From Psychrobacillus antarcticus (GTDB taxonomy: Bacteria > Bacillota > Bacilli > Bacillales_A > Planococcaceae): DNA of 64,000 nt. Shown here one piece after another: positions 44,286-53,192 of the stretch. The translations under genes were made by a program, and so were the position numbers. The notes beneath the pieces were generated by a model. That model made no database searches and was not told where the DNA came from. It saw only the letters and a program-made list of their open reading frames with translations. Where the stretch lies: assembly GCF_029533155.1 (NCBI RefSeq), contig NZ_JAIZDB010000037.1, forward strand, positions 33,023-97,022. Reading direction: 5' to 3'. The stretch's first letter is position 1, and each line of letters starts with the position of its first letter.

Positions 44286-45821
44286 TTGACAGAAAAATAC
44301 GATATCGATGTACTGATAGCCGGGGCAGGACCAACAGGCTCCACGTTAGCTGCAGATTTACTTCGACGCGGAATTAGTATCCGATTAGTAGACAAGGCAT
44401 GCCATTCCTTCAAAGGCTCTCGTGCGAAGGGAGTCCAGCCGAGAACCCAAGAGATATTTGAAGACCTTGGCTTACTGAAAGAAGCTCATGCTGAAGGGGG
44501 AACCTACCCACTTATGGGGATACATTTCGGACCGATTATTGTACCATTTCGGATGCAAAAACAAAAAAAGGTGACTCATGATGTGCCGTACCCGAATGTT
44601 CTATTACTGCCCCAACATCGTACCGATGCTATCTTACATCGCATGCTTGACCGCTTCGGACTGAATATTGAGTTTGACACTGCGATTATTGGTTTTGAGC
44701 AGGATGACGACGGGGTAACCACAACTCTATCATCTGGGGAGAAAATTCGTAGTAGGTATCTTGTAGGAGCTGACGGCGGTTCTAGTACAGTCCGCAAGAC
44801 TGCTGGTATTCGTTTCATCGGAGAGACCAACGAAGAGGACCGCATACTTATCATCGATGGCACGATAAACGGGCTATCACGCAACAGATGGCATATTTGG
44901 CCACGTACACACGGGAAACGGGTTGCAGCATGTCCTCTACCACACTCCGATCAGTTCCAGATAATGATTCGACTAACACCAGACGAATCAGTAGAATTTG
45001 ACGAGACTGCGTTAGCCATCAAGTTCCAAACACTCACAGGTTTTCAGCTTAAAGACATTACTTGGACCTCAGTGTTCAGACCAAATGTCCGACTTGCAGA
45101 GCATTACTGTTCTGGCAGGGTCTTTCTTGCTGGAGACGCTGCTCACGTCCATACACCAGCTGGCGCCCAGGGTCTAAACACCGGAATACAGGACGCTTAT
45201 AACCTCGGTTGGAAGCTCCAACAGGTCATAAAAGGTGCATCTGAGAACCTCCTAGAGAGTTACGAAGCAGAACGGCAGCCAATTGCCGCACACGTTCTTA
45301 GAAAATCTAGTGAGCTTTACTCTAAAATCGACAATAAACATCTCTCAGGACTTAAACGTGGGGATGAGGAACGACAACTCGGAATTTCATACTACGGTGG
45401 ACCACTAGCACCTGCTAAAAGCTCTGCTACTAAAACTCTACGTGTTGGCGACAGAGCGCCGGACGCAACTTGTGTAGGGGCAGAGGGTCTAACCCGATTA
45501 TTTGATGTCTATCGGGGTCCACACTTCACCTTGCTAGCCTTCGGAACCAATGCGGTAAAAGCACTCTCTGAGTTGAATTGGCCGATTGGTGGTGCCGAAT
45601 TACATCACTACATCGTAGGGAACGGAATCGGAGTTGACAACAACCGCCTCGACGATATAACAGGCAAACTGAGCAGTATTTATGGCATTACAGGTGATAC
45701 ATTAGTGTTAATCCGACCAGATGGTTACATTGGGAGCATTATTACTAATGACTGGCTGTCTACCTTCAATAACATTGTCAGAACGTTTACCATACAGTCC
45801 AGCGCGATCCACCCAAACTGA
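44286..45821 (+). CDS. FAD-dependent monooxygenase (class A, aromatic hydroxylase type)
   Basis: About 511 residues from the TTG at 44286, nine bases after AGGAGG. FAD Rossmann motif GAGPTGSTLAADLLRRG, DG motif GADGGSSTVRK, second FAD motif GDAAHVHTPAGAQGLNTGIQDAYNLGWKL, and a C-terminal thioredoxin-like domain (about 390-500). Relatives hydroxylate phenols or inactivate antibiotics such as rifampicin and tetracycline; the sequence does not decide. Codon use is somewhat more GC-rich than neighbours. Control by the divergent MarR protein is likely. Confidence 0.87.
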   Translation: MTEKYDIDVLIAGAGPTGSTLAADLLRRGISIRLVDKACHSFKGSRAKGVQPRTQEIFEDLGLLKEAHAEGGTYPLMGIHFGPIIVPFRMQKQKKVTHDVPYPNVLLLPQHRTDAILHRMLDRFGLNIEFDTAIIGFEQDDDGVTTTLSSGEKIRSRYLVGADGGSSTVRKTAGIRFIGETNEEDRILIIDGTINGLSRNRWHIWPRTHGKRVAACPLPHSDQFQIMIRLTPDESVEFDETALAIKFQTLTGFQLKDITWTSVFRPNVRLAEHYCSGRVFLAGDAAHVHTPAGAQGLNTGIQDAYNLGWKLQQVIKGASENLLESYEAERQPIAAHVLRKSSELYSKIDNKHLSGLKRGDEERQLGISYYGGPLAPAKSSATKTLRVGDRAPDATCVGAEGLTRLFDVYRGPHFTLLAFGTNAVKALSELNWPIGGAELHHYIVGNGIGVDNNRLDDITGKLSSIYGITGDTLVLIRPDGYIGSIITNDWLSTFNNIVRTFTIQSSAIHPN

Positions 45822-45884
45822 GGATTACGTTGGTCATTCGTGAGATGCAGTATGTACAGAAATTCCCCACCATTCTGTCAATTC

Positions 45885-45935
45885 TATTCCTCCATTCGCT
45901 AAAGTAGCAATTTAGCGAATGGGGGATTTTTAAAT
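45885..45935 (+). terminator. Terminator of the monooxygenase gene
   Basis: CCATTCGCTAAA and TTTAGCGAATGG arms followed by GGGATTTTT. The next 400 bases (to 46349) hold no gene that I can support. Confidence 0.75.
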
Positions 45936-46349
45936 AAGAATACTATTTTTAAACGACTTTATTGTTAATTAAACAAGTTTATTATCCCGGACATTTAACC
46001 ATTGTATTTGATATATACCTCCAACCTCTTCTTACTGCTCAAAGCCATTTTAATTATAGTGGAGGCCTTCATTTTCCTCTTCTCTTGATTTAGAACCGTG
46101 AGCGAAACAACCTTTCCATCATGGATATGAGTGGTTTTTTAAATTCGTATTGCTATAACTTAAAATTTACTTATAGAGTGTTATTTCAGAAAATGGCTTG
46201 ATTGTTAAACACAAGTTTAACATCATTATTAAACAAAATTGCTTCGTTAGTTTAATAAGAAAAAAGAGCCACCTAAGCAGCTCTACGATCTTTCACTAAA
46301 GCAACCCGTTATTTTAAGTTCACTAATTCACTAACTTTTGTTTTCAATT

Positions 46350-46793
46350 TCATTTAGATTGTTTAATCCAAATTTTCCAATCAGAAATCCCTTCAACTTC
46401 AAAAATGTTTAAATCACCAGCAACTGGAACCTCGCTTTTAATATAACCCACTTCATATCCAAATTCGTCACTGATAATTACGGTTTGAATGTCTTCACTA
46501 TCCTCAAATGGTCCATTCATTTGAACTATTTCTTTAGCTACCCATTGACCATCTTCTTTACGAACCTCAGCTACCCAAATATCCTTATCATTCATTGCAC
46601 CTCTAAAAACAATTAAAACTAACTCTTCATTCACTTTATGAGAACCATACACATTTATTTCTCTTTCATCGTTTCCAACCTCTATCGTCTTTAAAGCATC
46701 TTCTGGATTATTAACTAAATTTTGATTACTTTCAGTACACCCTATAAGTAAAAAACTAAATGAAATAACTATAATGATTAATTTTGACTTCAT
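46350..46793 (-). CDS. Hypothetical lipoprotein
   Basis: About 147 residues from the ATG at 46793 (AAGGGTG upstream): MKSKLIIIVISFSFLLIGC lipobox, then a small beta-rich domain (ELVLIVFRGAM, QWVAKEIVQM, YEVGYIKSEVP). Surface-exposed, unknown function. Confidence 0.7.
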   Translation of the reverse strand: MKSKLIIIVISFSFLLIGCTESNQNLVNNPEDALKTIEVGNDEREINVYGSHKVNEELVLIVFRGAMNDKDIWVAEVRKEDGQWVAKEIVQMNGPFEDSEDIQTVIISDEFGYEVGYIKSEVPVAGDLNIFEVEGISDWKIWIKQSK

Positions 46794-46849
46794 TTTTTCA
46801 CCCTTTCCAATTATTAAAATAGGTACTCGGTTCATTACAAATCAATTAC

Positions 46850-46937
46850 ACTAAACTGCCCCTATAGTTGAATAAGAAAAGGGTACTTGACCCCTAATTG
46901 AAGTAAAGCACCCGTTAGTTCAACAAGAAAATAGTTC
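46850..46937. repeat. Short dispersed repeat, best copy
   Basis: GTTGAATAAGAAAAGGGTAC, then ATTGAAGTAAAGCACCCGTTAGTTCAACAAG: two related halves. Similar copies at 36722, 37300, 38205, 46250 and 48190 sit upstream of accessory genes. Confidence 0.55.
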
Positions 46938-46940
46938 TTT

Positions 46941-47360
46941 CTATAGCTTGATAGGATATTTTTCTTTGAAAGTTAGACTTAATTCACTCCACACATCAAA
47001 TTTATTACCATCTAAATCAAAGAAAATAAAGTTCCTTCCAGAGTGTCCTCTGTTTTCAATTTCACCAACTCTTATTTCTTTATCGGTAAAATCTCTATGT
47101 ATTGCCTCTAATGCATTTAGCCCATTAACTTCAAATGTTATAGAAAAACGTTCTACACCATAACAATCATAGAAGTTAGAACTTTGATTTTCTTTAGATT
47201 TAACAAGAAAAATACTTTGGTCTGCAAAATTAAGAATCGCTTTACCTTCGTCTTTATAGCTTAACTCTGCCCCCAATTTGTTTACATACCATTCATAAGA
47301 ATTTTCTACATTAGTTACTGGAATATAAGTAGTTCCTACCCTTAGCAACTTTTCGCTCAT
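46941..47360 (-). CDS. VOC/glyoxalase-fold protein
   Basis: About 139 residues from the ATG at 47360 with GGAAGGAG. Vicinal-oxygen-chelate pattern: TYIPVTNVENSYEWYVNKLGAELSY, then a second half with GRNFIFFDLDGNKFDVW. May be a resistance or isomerase-type member; no substrate can be named. Confidence 0.82.
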   Translation of the reverse strand: MSEKLLRVGTTYIPVTNVENSYEWYVNKLGAELSYKDEGKAILNFADQSIFLVKSKENQSSNFYDCYGVERFSITFEVNGLNALEAIHRDFTDKEIRVGEIENRGHSGRNFIFFDLDGNKFDVWSELSLTFKEKYPIKL

Positions 47361-47451
47361 TCTATCGACTCCTTCCAATATCTTTAACAGATACTTTCTC
47401 CATTTATGTATTTTTTTCCTTCAAATCTCCTTTTTTTCTTATTGATACAGA

Positions 47452-47600
47452 TAGGTAAGCTTTTGATGTTATCGCCAGCTTTTCCCCCTGTTCACACCGT
47501 ACGTGCGACTTTCACCGCATACGGCGTTCCAACTAAACCAATCTATTCTTTCTATGTATAAGCAGACGAGTGCTAAATTTTTGTAACAGCCAGACAGCCA
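47452..47600 (-). mobile_element. 3' end of a different group II intron
   Basis: Minus strand: domain V GGAACGCCGTATGCGG-TGAAAG-TCGCACGTACGG, then GGGGGAAAAGCTGG and ...GCTTACCTAT. Only the last 100-150 bases remain, abutting an integrase fragment. The domain V is the canonical fully paired form, unlike the two other relics. Confidence 0.75.
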
Positions 47601-47606
47601 CATAAA

Positions 47607-47840
47607 ATGAGCGTCGCCCAAATGCGATACATCATCAAGCGGATCTCCAATCGTGCGGAAATTAATAAAGAAATTCATCCACACCAACTTAGACACAGTT
47701 ACGCAACTCATTTGATGAATAATGGAGCTCCTATTGAAGTCATACAAAGTCTTATGGGGCATGAGAAAAGTGAGACAACTAGGATCTACGCTCAATTAAG
47801 TGGAAGGCTAAGGAAAGAGTATTATCAGAAATACTTTTAA
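47607..47840 (+). pseudogene. C-terminal stub of a tyrosine recombinase/integrase
   Basis: 77 codons with the catalytic HxLRHSYATHL, LMGH and Tyr in TTRIYAQLS. The N-terminal core-binding domain and first catalytic Arg are absent, cut at the intron relic. Remnant of an integrative element. Confidence 0.8.
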
Positions 47841-47845
47841 ATATA

Positions 47846-47878
47846 AAGGAGCAACGACATAATGACGTTGCTCTATTT
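47846..47878 (+). terminator. Hairpin after the integrase stub
   Basis: GAGCAACG/CGTTGCTC arms followed by TATTTG. Confidence 0.5.
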
Positions 47879-47906
47879 GACTAACGCACCGGTACTTCAA
47901 TATACT

Positions 47907-48134
47907 TTATGTTTTTTTGAACCATTTTATCAAAGAAACAATTATGACCATAATAAATGTAATCGTTATAGAGTATTCCAAAATCTTAGAGAGATATTCT
48001 GGATAAGGAATTTTCCAACCCGAATACATTCCATTAATATCCTTTGATGTTCCCGTTCTATTAACCAATACCAACAATGCTGAAAAAGAAATAATAAAAG
48101 AATATATAGCGGTTTTAACTAAAGTTTTTTCCAC
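47907..48134 (-). CDS. Small membrane protein
   Basis: 75 residues, GTG start with GGGGGAAG. Two hydrophobic segments (7-25 and about 52-70) and a basic end (LIKWFKKT). Unknown function. Confidence 0.6.
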   Translation of the reverse strand: MEKTLVKTAIYSFIISFSALLVLVNRTGTSKDINGMYSGWKIPYPEYLSKILEYSITITFIMVIIVSLIKWFKKT

Positions 48135-48335
48135 ATTCTTCCCCCCCTATTAATCTTTTTCTCCACTTTACATAAAATCCCATTTAAGCTATACTGCCCC
48201 GTTAGTTTAAGTGCAAAGTTTCACAATCTCTATAAATCTTTTTTACTTAAATATCCGATGACCATGGGAACCCATTTCATATACATTAATGGTAATTCAA
48301 CCTTTTCCTTTAACAGAGCCTATTTTAAAAAACAA

Positions 48336-48677
48336 TTATTCCGATAATGAATAGCGTTCGGTTTTATTCCACTTAATAAAGTTGTAGAAAAATTGCCAAA
48401 GAAGCATCACAAAACAAAAGCTCGAGAAAATGATAAATATATAAGTTGGCCATTCTCCAAATTTTCTTATCACAATGAGACTAATTATTGCAAAAGGAAC
48501 TGACCAAAGTGTCCGTATCCATTTTCTTCTATAAGTTAGCTTATGATAAACAAACACTAAACCCCTATCTACTTTTCCCTTATTTTTGTATACTTTTGAT
48601 AAAATAAAACTTAATAAATAACATAAAAGTAAAATTACAAACATTATCAAGTAATCTGCACTAGAAATAATACTCAC
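48336..48677 (-). CDS. Small membrane protein
   Basis: 113 residues, three hydrophobic segments separated by basic loops (YKNKGKVDRG, HKLTYRRKWIRT). The GTG start is tight to AAAGGG, so the exact start is uncertain. Unknown function. Confidence 0.6.
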   Translation of the reverse strand: MSIISSADYLIMFVILLLCYLLSFILSKVYKNKGKVDRGLVFVYHKLTYRRKWIRTLWSVPFAIISLIVIRKFGEWPTYIFIIFSSFCFVMLLWQFFYNFIKWNKTERYSLSE

Positions 48678-48704
48678 CCCTTTATTTTTATCAATTTCTT
48701 AATG

Positions 48705-48923
48705 TTATTTCATCATCTCATTAAACATATAAAGATTGTACATTGCAGGGATAAGCAAGCTGATCGCAAGGCAAATTACTGCTCCTAGTTTCGATTGTCT
48801 AGTTAAGCGAGCATCACCTTGTTTTAAGTGTTGGAAAAAAGAAAGTGTAAAGTAAAAACATAATATTATAAATGCGGTAGAAAAGATTCCTAACCAATTT
48901 CCGGTTCCCATTAAATTTTCCAT
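48705..48923 (-). CDS. Small membrane protein
   Basis: 72 residues, ATG with AGGAGGA. Two hydrophobic segments flanking QHLKQGDARLTRQSK. Part of a run of small membrane-protein genes (47.9-49.2 kb). Unknown function. Confidence 0.65.
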   Translation of the reverse strand: MENLMGTGNWLGIFSTAFIILCFYFTLSFFQHLKQGDARLTRQSKLGAVICLAISLLIPAMYNLYMFNEMMK

Positions 48924-48951
48924 CTATATTCCTCCTAAAAATGTATCTTAA

Positions 48952-49227
48952 TTACTGAAGAAAAATCGCAATTAAGAAAAATAAAATCGCCAATCCTATT
49001 TCTTTTCCTGTAGTCTTCTTACTTTCTTTTTGAAGATAGCTTTTGAGTGCTTCAACAATTGAGTTAATACCTACCAATACAAAAACTAATTTTACATAGA
49101 AAATATCGATATCGTTTAAAATGGCCATTACTAGCATTGCAATCATCAACACTATTAATAATAGCTTTAGTGTTACGAATGGTGCGCCACTTTTCTTCTT
49201 GTTCGTCTTCTCAAAAAATATACTCAT
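48952..49227 (-). CDS. Small membrane protein
   Basis: 91 residues, ATG with ATGGGG. Three hydrophobic segments (about 21-38, 45-62, 76-90) and a lysine-rich loop (YLQKESKKTTGKE). Probably in one operon with the next gene downstream. Unknown function. Confidence 0.62.
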   Translation of the reverse strand: MSIFFEKTNKKKSGAPFVTLKLLLIVLMIAMLVMAILNDIDIFYVKLVFVLVGINSIVEALKSYLQKESKKTTGKEIGLAILFFLIAIFLQ

Positions 49228-49394
49228 ATTATTGACCCCATCTAAAATGTTATTAATCTATATTATTAATACGCCAAAATATGTAATAGGTTTCAATTTT
49301 GAGTAATATTTTCCATTCCATACAAAAACACGATAGTTATCCTTCTTGAGCAGAAGATATACTATCGTGTAGTTCGATTTTATTTTAGGACCGG

Positions 49395-50228
49395 TTATTC
49401 AAAACTAAAATTATCCGGATCTTTACCAGTACGTTCGTTTAAATTAAGTGCATCAATATTTTTCATATCCTCGAATGATAACTCAAAATCATACACATCC
49501 ATATTCTCAGCGATTCTAGATGGATTTTCTGACTTAGGAATAACGATTAAATCATGTTGCAGATGCCATCTTAGAATTGTTTGCGCAGTCGATTTGCCAT
49601 ACTTGGCACTAATACGTTGAAGTGTTGGCTCTTCTAATATCCGCCCCCTCGCCAGTGGTGACCACGATGTAATGGCGATTCCTTGCTCTGCACAATACTC
49701 ACGTAGATCAAATTGAGTGAGTCGCGGATGACATTCAATTTGGTTGACCATTGGTTGAATGTTCGCTTTAACAGCAATTGCCTCCAAATGGTGTTCATGA
49801 TGATTCGCTACTCCAGTTGCACGAATTAACTTTTCATCATATAGACGTTCTATCGCGCGATATGTATCTACAAAAGTTTCTTTAATTGGCCAATGCGTTA
49901 AATATAAATCTACATAATCCATTCCCAATAATTCCAAAGAGTTTTCAAAGGCCCTCAGTGTTTGATCGTAGCCTTGATCTGTATTCCACACTTTTGTTGT
50001 TATGAATATGTCTTTTCGTGGAACACTAGATGATCGAACAGCCTCTCCTACTTCTTTTTCATTGGCATACAAACTTGCTGTATCAATATGACGATAGCCA
50101 TAATCCAATGCACTTGTAATTGCTTGGATAGCAATATCTGATTCGGTTAACTTATATACGCCTAACCCCAGTCTTGGCATCTCTATTCCATTAGCTAATT
50201 GTTTCGTTGAATGTATATTTAGAGTCAT
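49395..50228 (-). CDS. Aldo/keto reductase
   Basis: About 277 residues. NADPH-dependent reductase of aldehydes and ketones (YvgN/YtbE type). Catalytic tetrad: Asp in RHIDTA, Tyr in SLYANE, Lys in ITTKVW, His in LTHWP; NADP-binding IPKSENPSRIAEN. The second ATG (50228) is better spaced from AAAGGA than the first (50237). Confidence 0.92.
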   Translation of the reverse strand: MTLNIHSTKQLANGIEMPRLGLGVYKLTESDIAIQAITSALDYGYRHIDTASLYANEKEVGEAVRSSSVPRKDIFITTKVWNTDQGYDQTLRAFENSLELLGMDYVDLYLTHWPIKETFVDTYRAIERLYDEKLIRATGVANHHEHHLEAIAVKANIQPMVNQIECHPRLTQFDLREYCAEQGIAITSWSPLARGRILEEPTLQRISAKYGKSTAQTILRWHLQHDLIVIPKSENPSRIAENMDVYDFELSFEDMKNIDALNLNERTGKDPDNFSFE

Positions 50229-50267
50229 GTTTTTCATCCTTTCATATGAGGAAAAACGACTGATAAA

Positions 50268-50450
50268 TCAGTCGTTTTCTCTTTTCTTCATGGAAGAAGT
50301 ATCTTCGGATTGAGCCGGATCAGATACACGATTATCCTCTTCTAGCTCTTTATTGTCCCGCATTCTATCCATCTGTTTTCCTAGTTGTTTTACTTCTTCC
50401 ATATTTGTTGCCATTGAACCGTTCTCTGGACCATTTTTGAATTCATTCAT
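50268..50450 (-). CDS. Small hydrophilic protein
   Basis: About 60 residues from the ATG at 50450 (AAGGAGTG upstream). Highly charged, with no hydrophobic segment, Met/Asp/Glu/Asn-rich (MNEFKNGPENGSMATNMEEV in outline). Resembles short disordered Bacillales proteins of unknown role. Confidence 0.55.
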   Translation of the reverse strand: MNEFKNGPENGSMATNMEEVKQLGKQMDRMRDNKELEEDNRVSDPAQSEDTSSMKKREND

Positions 50451-50605
50451 ATCAAAAATCACTCCTTTTCTTTATGTTAGTAGAATATTTGAAAGGTTGC
50501 AACATTCAAATGAACGATTTTCGTCAAACTTCATTTTCGCATTATTTCTTTTTCAAACAAATTAGGGTATACTAAGTGCATAATACTATAGAGGAGGCAC
50601 TCCAT

Positions 50606-50701
50606 ATGAGCTTAATTCTTATTATAGGTGTTTCTGTTTCATTCCTTGTTGCAATGTTCACAGCAGGATACGATGACAAACCAGGTGCATCTGAAAAGTA
50701 A
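50606..50701 (+). CDS. 31-residue membrane peptide
   Basis: MSLILIIGVSVSFLVAMFTA as one hydrophobic helix, then a short polar tail ending GASEK. Strong ribosome binding site GAGGAGG and its own terminator, so it is likely translated. Not recognised. Confidence 0.6.
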   Translation: MSLILIIGVSVSFLVAMFTAGYDDKPGASEK

Positions 50702-50709
50702 TTTAGTAT

Positions 50710-50748
50710 TAAAACGGACGAGTCATTTATGACATCGTCCGTTTTTTT
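50710..50748 (+). terminator. Terminator of the 31-residue peptide gene
   Basis: AAAACGGACGA and TCGTCCGTTTTTTT arms. Confidence 0.75.
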
Positions 50749-50751
50749 ATC

Positions 50752-50805
50752 TATCTAGCTTCAGCGCCTAGCCCCTTGTGTCGTTTCAGAATGGCGGATA
50801 AAGGC
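50752..50805 (+). repeat. Short dispersed Bacillales repeat fragment
   Basis: CTAGCTTCAGCGCCTAGCCC, a phrase I know as the start of a common intergenic repeat of Bacillaceae/Planococcaceae genomes; decayed afterwards. Confidence 0.4.
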
Positions 50806-50818
50806 TCTTGCGCTTTTT

Positions 50819-51292
50819 TTAGTGTAAATTAGGATAGTTTTGCTGACGTAATGCTTCATAGATTAGTATTGCTGCTGTGTTTGATAAATTTAGCGAACGA
50901 ATATTATCATTCATCGGAATTCGTAAAGCACGATCAGGATGTGCGTCGATAAACTCGCGTGGCAATCCTTTTGTCTCCCGCCCAAAAATAAAGAAATGAT
51001 TTTTTTCTGAATCACTAAAATCAAATGTAGTATGCGGCTTAGCACCAAACTTTGTGATTAAATAGTATTCTTCTTTTGGATGTGCTGCAAAAAATTCATC
51101 TAGCCCATCATAATAGGTAATATCAACATGCTCCCAATAATCTAGTCCAGCTCGCTTTAACATCTTATCGTCTGTCGAAAAACCTAAAGGGCGGATTAAA
51201 TGTAATTTAACTCCTGTTCCCGCACATGTTCTAGCTATATTGCCTGTATTAGCAGGTATTTCTGGTTGATATAAAACAACATTAATACTCAA
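50819..51292 (-). CDS. trmL: tRNA (cytidine/uridine-34-2'-O)-methyltransferase TrmL
   Basis: 157-residue SPOUT methyltransferase modifying the wobble base of tRNA-Leu isoacceptors. Family motifs: YQPEIPANTGNIARTCAGTG near the start, FGRETKGLP, and RIPMNDNIRSLNLSNTAAI forming the knotted SAM site. TTG start, 12 bases after queG, so in one operon of tRNA modification genes. Confidence 0.93.
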   Translation of the reverse strand: MSINVVLYQPEIPANTGNIARTCAGTGVKLHLIRPLGFSTDDKMLKRAGLDYWEHVDITYYDGLDEFFAAHPKEEYYLITKFGAKPHTTFDFSDSEKNHFFIFGRETKGLPREFIDAHPDRALRIPMNDNIRSLNLSNTAAILIYEALRQQNYPNLH

Positions 51293-51304
51293 TTATTCCA
51301 CTTC

Positions 51305-52444
51305 CTAGTTCTCAATTGTATAGTATGATAGCCCTTTTCGAATTTCTTCTAGGACCTCTTCTATTTGTTCATTTTGTTCAGCCTCTTTAAGTGCAAGTAA
51401 GCCTTCTTCTGTATTTATTTTACCTATAGCCCATGCTGCTGTGCCTCTGATTACTGGCCTAGCATCATTCTGCATTAAATCTATAAGTGTTGGAATAGCT
51501 TCTTTCTCTTTAAAATGGGCCAGCGCAATTATCGCATTTCGTTGAATTGGATTCTTCCCTCTCCAAGCACCGGACATATGGCCATACGTTTCTTTGAACG
51601 TGCGATTTGTCATTTTCAAAAGTGGTAGGAGCAAAGGTTTCACTAACTCGGGATCAGGCTTAAAGGCATCATGGTGAAGATTAGCTTTCCCTTTGTTTTT
51701 TGGACAAACTGTTTGGCATGTATCACAGCCATAAATTCGATTGCCTATTTTCGCTCGAAATTCATCTGGAACCATTTTCTTCGTTTGCGTAATAAAAGCA
51801 ATACAGCGCTGTGCATTGAGTTGACCACCTTGTATTAATGCTCCTGTTGGACAAACATCTAAGCATAACCGACAATCTCCACATTGGTCTTCCATCTGCT
51901 CACTAGGGGAAAAAGGAACTGACGTAATCATTTCACCGAGATAAACATAGGAACCAAATTCTGGGGTAATTATCGCACAGTTTTTCGCACTCCATCCAAT
52001 ACCAGCTCGCTCGGCTACTGCTCGGTCAGAAAGTTCTCCTGTATCTACCATAGAACGAAGTTTAGCATCAGGTATATGGGATAATATATATAATTCCAAT
52101 AGTGCTAACTTTTCACGTAAAACTGTATGATAATCTATACCCCAAGATGCCCGTGCAAAGATTCCTCGTCTTGCACCTTTCAAACTTTGTGGAGCATTCT
52201 TCATTTTGGAAGGGTACGCAATTGCAATAGATATAATACTGTTAGCTTCTTCAGAAAGATTTTTAGGATGTACTCTTTTCTCTATATCAGACTCTTCGAA
52301 TCCGGAAGCGTAACCTAACTCCTGCTGCCTGATTAATCTATTTTTTAATTCATGAAATGGAGAAACAGAAGTAAATCCAATTTTATCAATTCCAATGGAT
52401 GCTGCGTAATCTATGAGGTCTTGTTGAAACTGATTGATATTCAC
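51305..52444 (-). CDS. queG: Epoxyqueuosine reductase QueG
   Basis: 379 residues. Cobalamin-dependent iron-sulfur enzyme that reduces epoxyqueuosine to queuosine in tRNA. Two 4Fe-4S motifs: CGDCRLCLDVCP and CDTCQTVCPKN. Substrate/B12 domain in the first 170 residues (VDTGELSDRAVAERAGIGW) and a C-terminal HEAT-like repeat region. GTG start with AAAGGAG. Operon with trmL. Confidence 0.93.
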   Translation of the reverse strand: MNINQFQQDLIDYAASIGIDKIGFTSVSPFHELKNRLIRQQELGYASGFEESDIEKRVHPKNLSEEANSIISIAIAYPSKMKNAPQSLKGARRGIFARASWGIDYHTVLREKLALLELYILSHIPDAKLRSMVDTGELSDRAVAERAGIGWSAKNCAIITPEFGSYVYLGEMITSVPFSPSEQMEDQCGDCRLCLDVCPTGALIQGGQLNAQRCIAFITQTKKMVPDEFRAKIGNRIYGCDTCQTVCPKNKGKANLHHDAFKPDPELVKPLLLPLLKMTNRTFKETYGHMSGAWRGKNPIQRNAIIALAHFKEKEAIPTLIDLMQNDARPVIRGTAAWAIGKINTEEGLLALKEAEQNEQIEEVLEEIRKGLSYYTIEN

Positions 52445-52499
52445 AAATGTTCTCCTTTCTTATGCTACACTATAGAAAATAAGTGTGAGGATGGTTGAT

Positions 52500-53165
52500 A
52501 TGTCAGTAAAATTGGATGATTCAATTGTTAAAATAGAGCCTACATTTAAAATAGGCATTATTCATTATACCAAAATTGTTGTTACTTCTTCGCCTCAAAT
52601 GCTTAAAGGACGTCTTCAATTATTTCAAGAACAACTTTTCTTTGAGATGGATGACAAAGTCGTAACAGATTTCGACGGGATCAAAGAATGGAGAGCTCTT
52701 TGGAAAAAGTTCGGAGCAGATCCAAATCGTTATCGCCCTTCTATGGAAGCTATGTACAGAAGGATTGCAAAACAAAATTATATCACACCTATGCATTCCG
52801 CTGTAGATTTAAACAACTTCTTCTCTATGCAATATGAAATCCCAATGGGAATCTATGATGTCGCTAAGATTCAAGGTGACATAACGCTAATAATTGGCAA
52901 TGAAGATACAAAATATAATGGGTTAAATGGCAGAGAAAATAAATTACACAATATTCTTACTCTGCAAGATGACATAGGACCATTCGGGAGTCCATTTGTA
53001 GACTCTGTTCGGACCGCTGTATCTGAAAATACAACTACCGCTCTCCAGGTTGTATTTCTACGTCCTTCGATCAGTAAAGAGGATGGTGAGCAATTGGTTA
53101 CTTCCATGGGGACAATGTTCACGCAAATCCATGGTGGAGATTTTGATATAACTATTATTGGTTAG
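52500..53165 (+). CDS. B3/B4 tRNA-binding-domain protein
   Basis: About 221 residues from the ATG at 52500 with GAGG at suitable distance. Resembles the B3/B4 editing domain of PheRS beta: EWRALWKKFGADPNRYRPSMEAMYRR, LNNFFSMQYEIPMGIYDVAKI, and DSVRTAVSENTTTALQVVF. Free-standing versions may deacylate mischarged tRNA; this is inference. Followed by the ATP-grasp gene on the same strand. Confidence 0.82.
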   Translation: MSVKLDDSIVKIEPTFKIGIIHYTKIVVTSSPQMLKGRLQLFQEQLFFEMDDKVVTDFDGIKEWRALWKKFGADPNRYRPSMEAMYRRIAKQNYITPMHSAVDLNNFFSMQYEIPMGIYDVAKIQGDITLIIGNEDTKYNGLNGRENKLHNILTLQDDIGPFGSPFVDSVRTAVSENTTTALQVVFLRPSISKEDGEQLVTSMGTMFTQIHGGDFDITIIG

Positions 53166-53192
53166 TTACTTATAAATTAAAGGAGAATAATA

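Noticed and set aside
47469..47795. 108-codon minus-strand frame
   Set aside because: Antisense of the integrase stub and intron end; no start signals.
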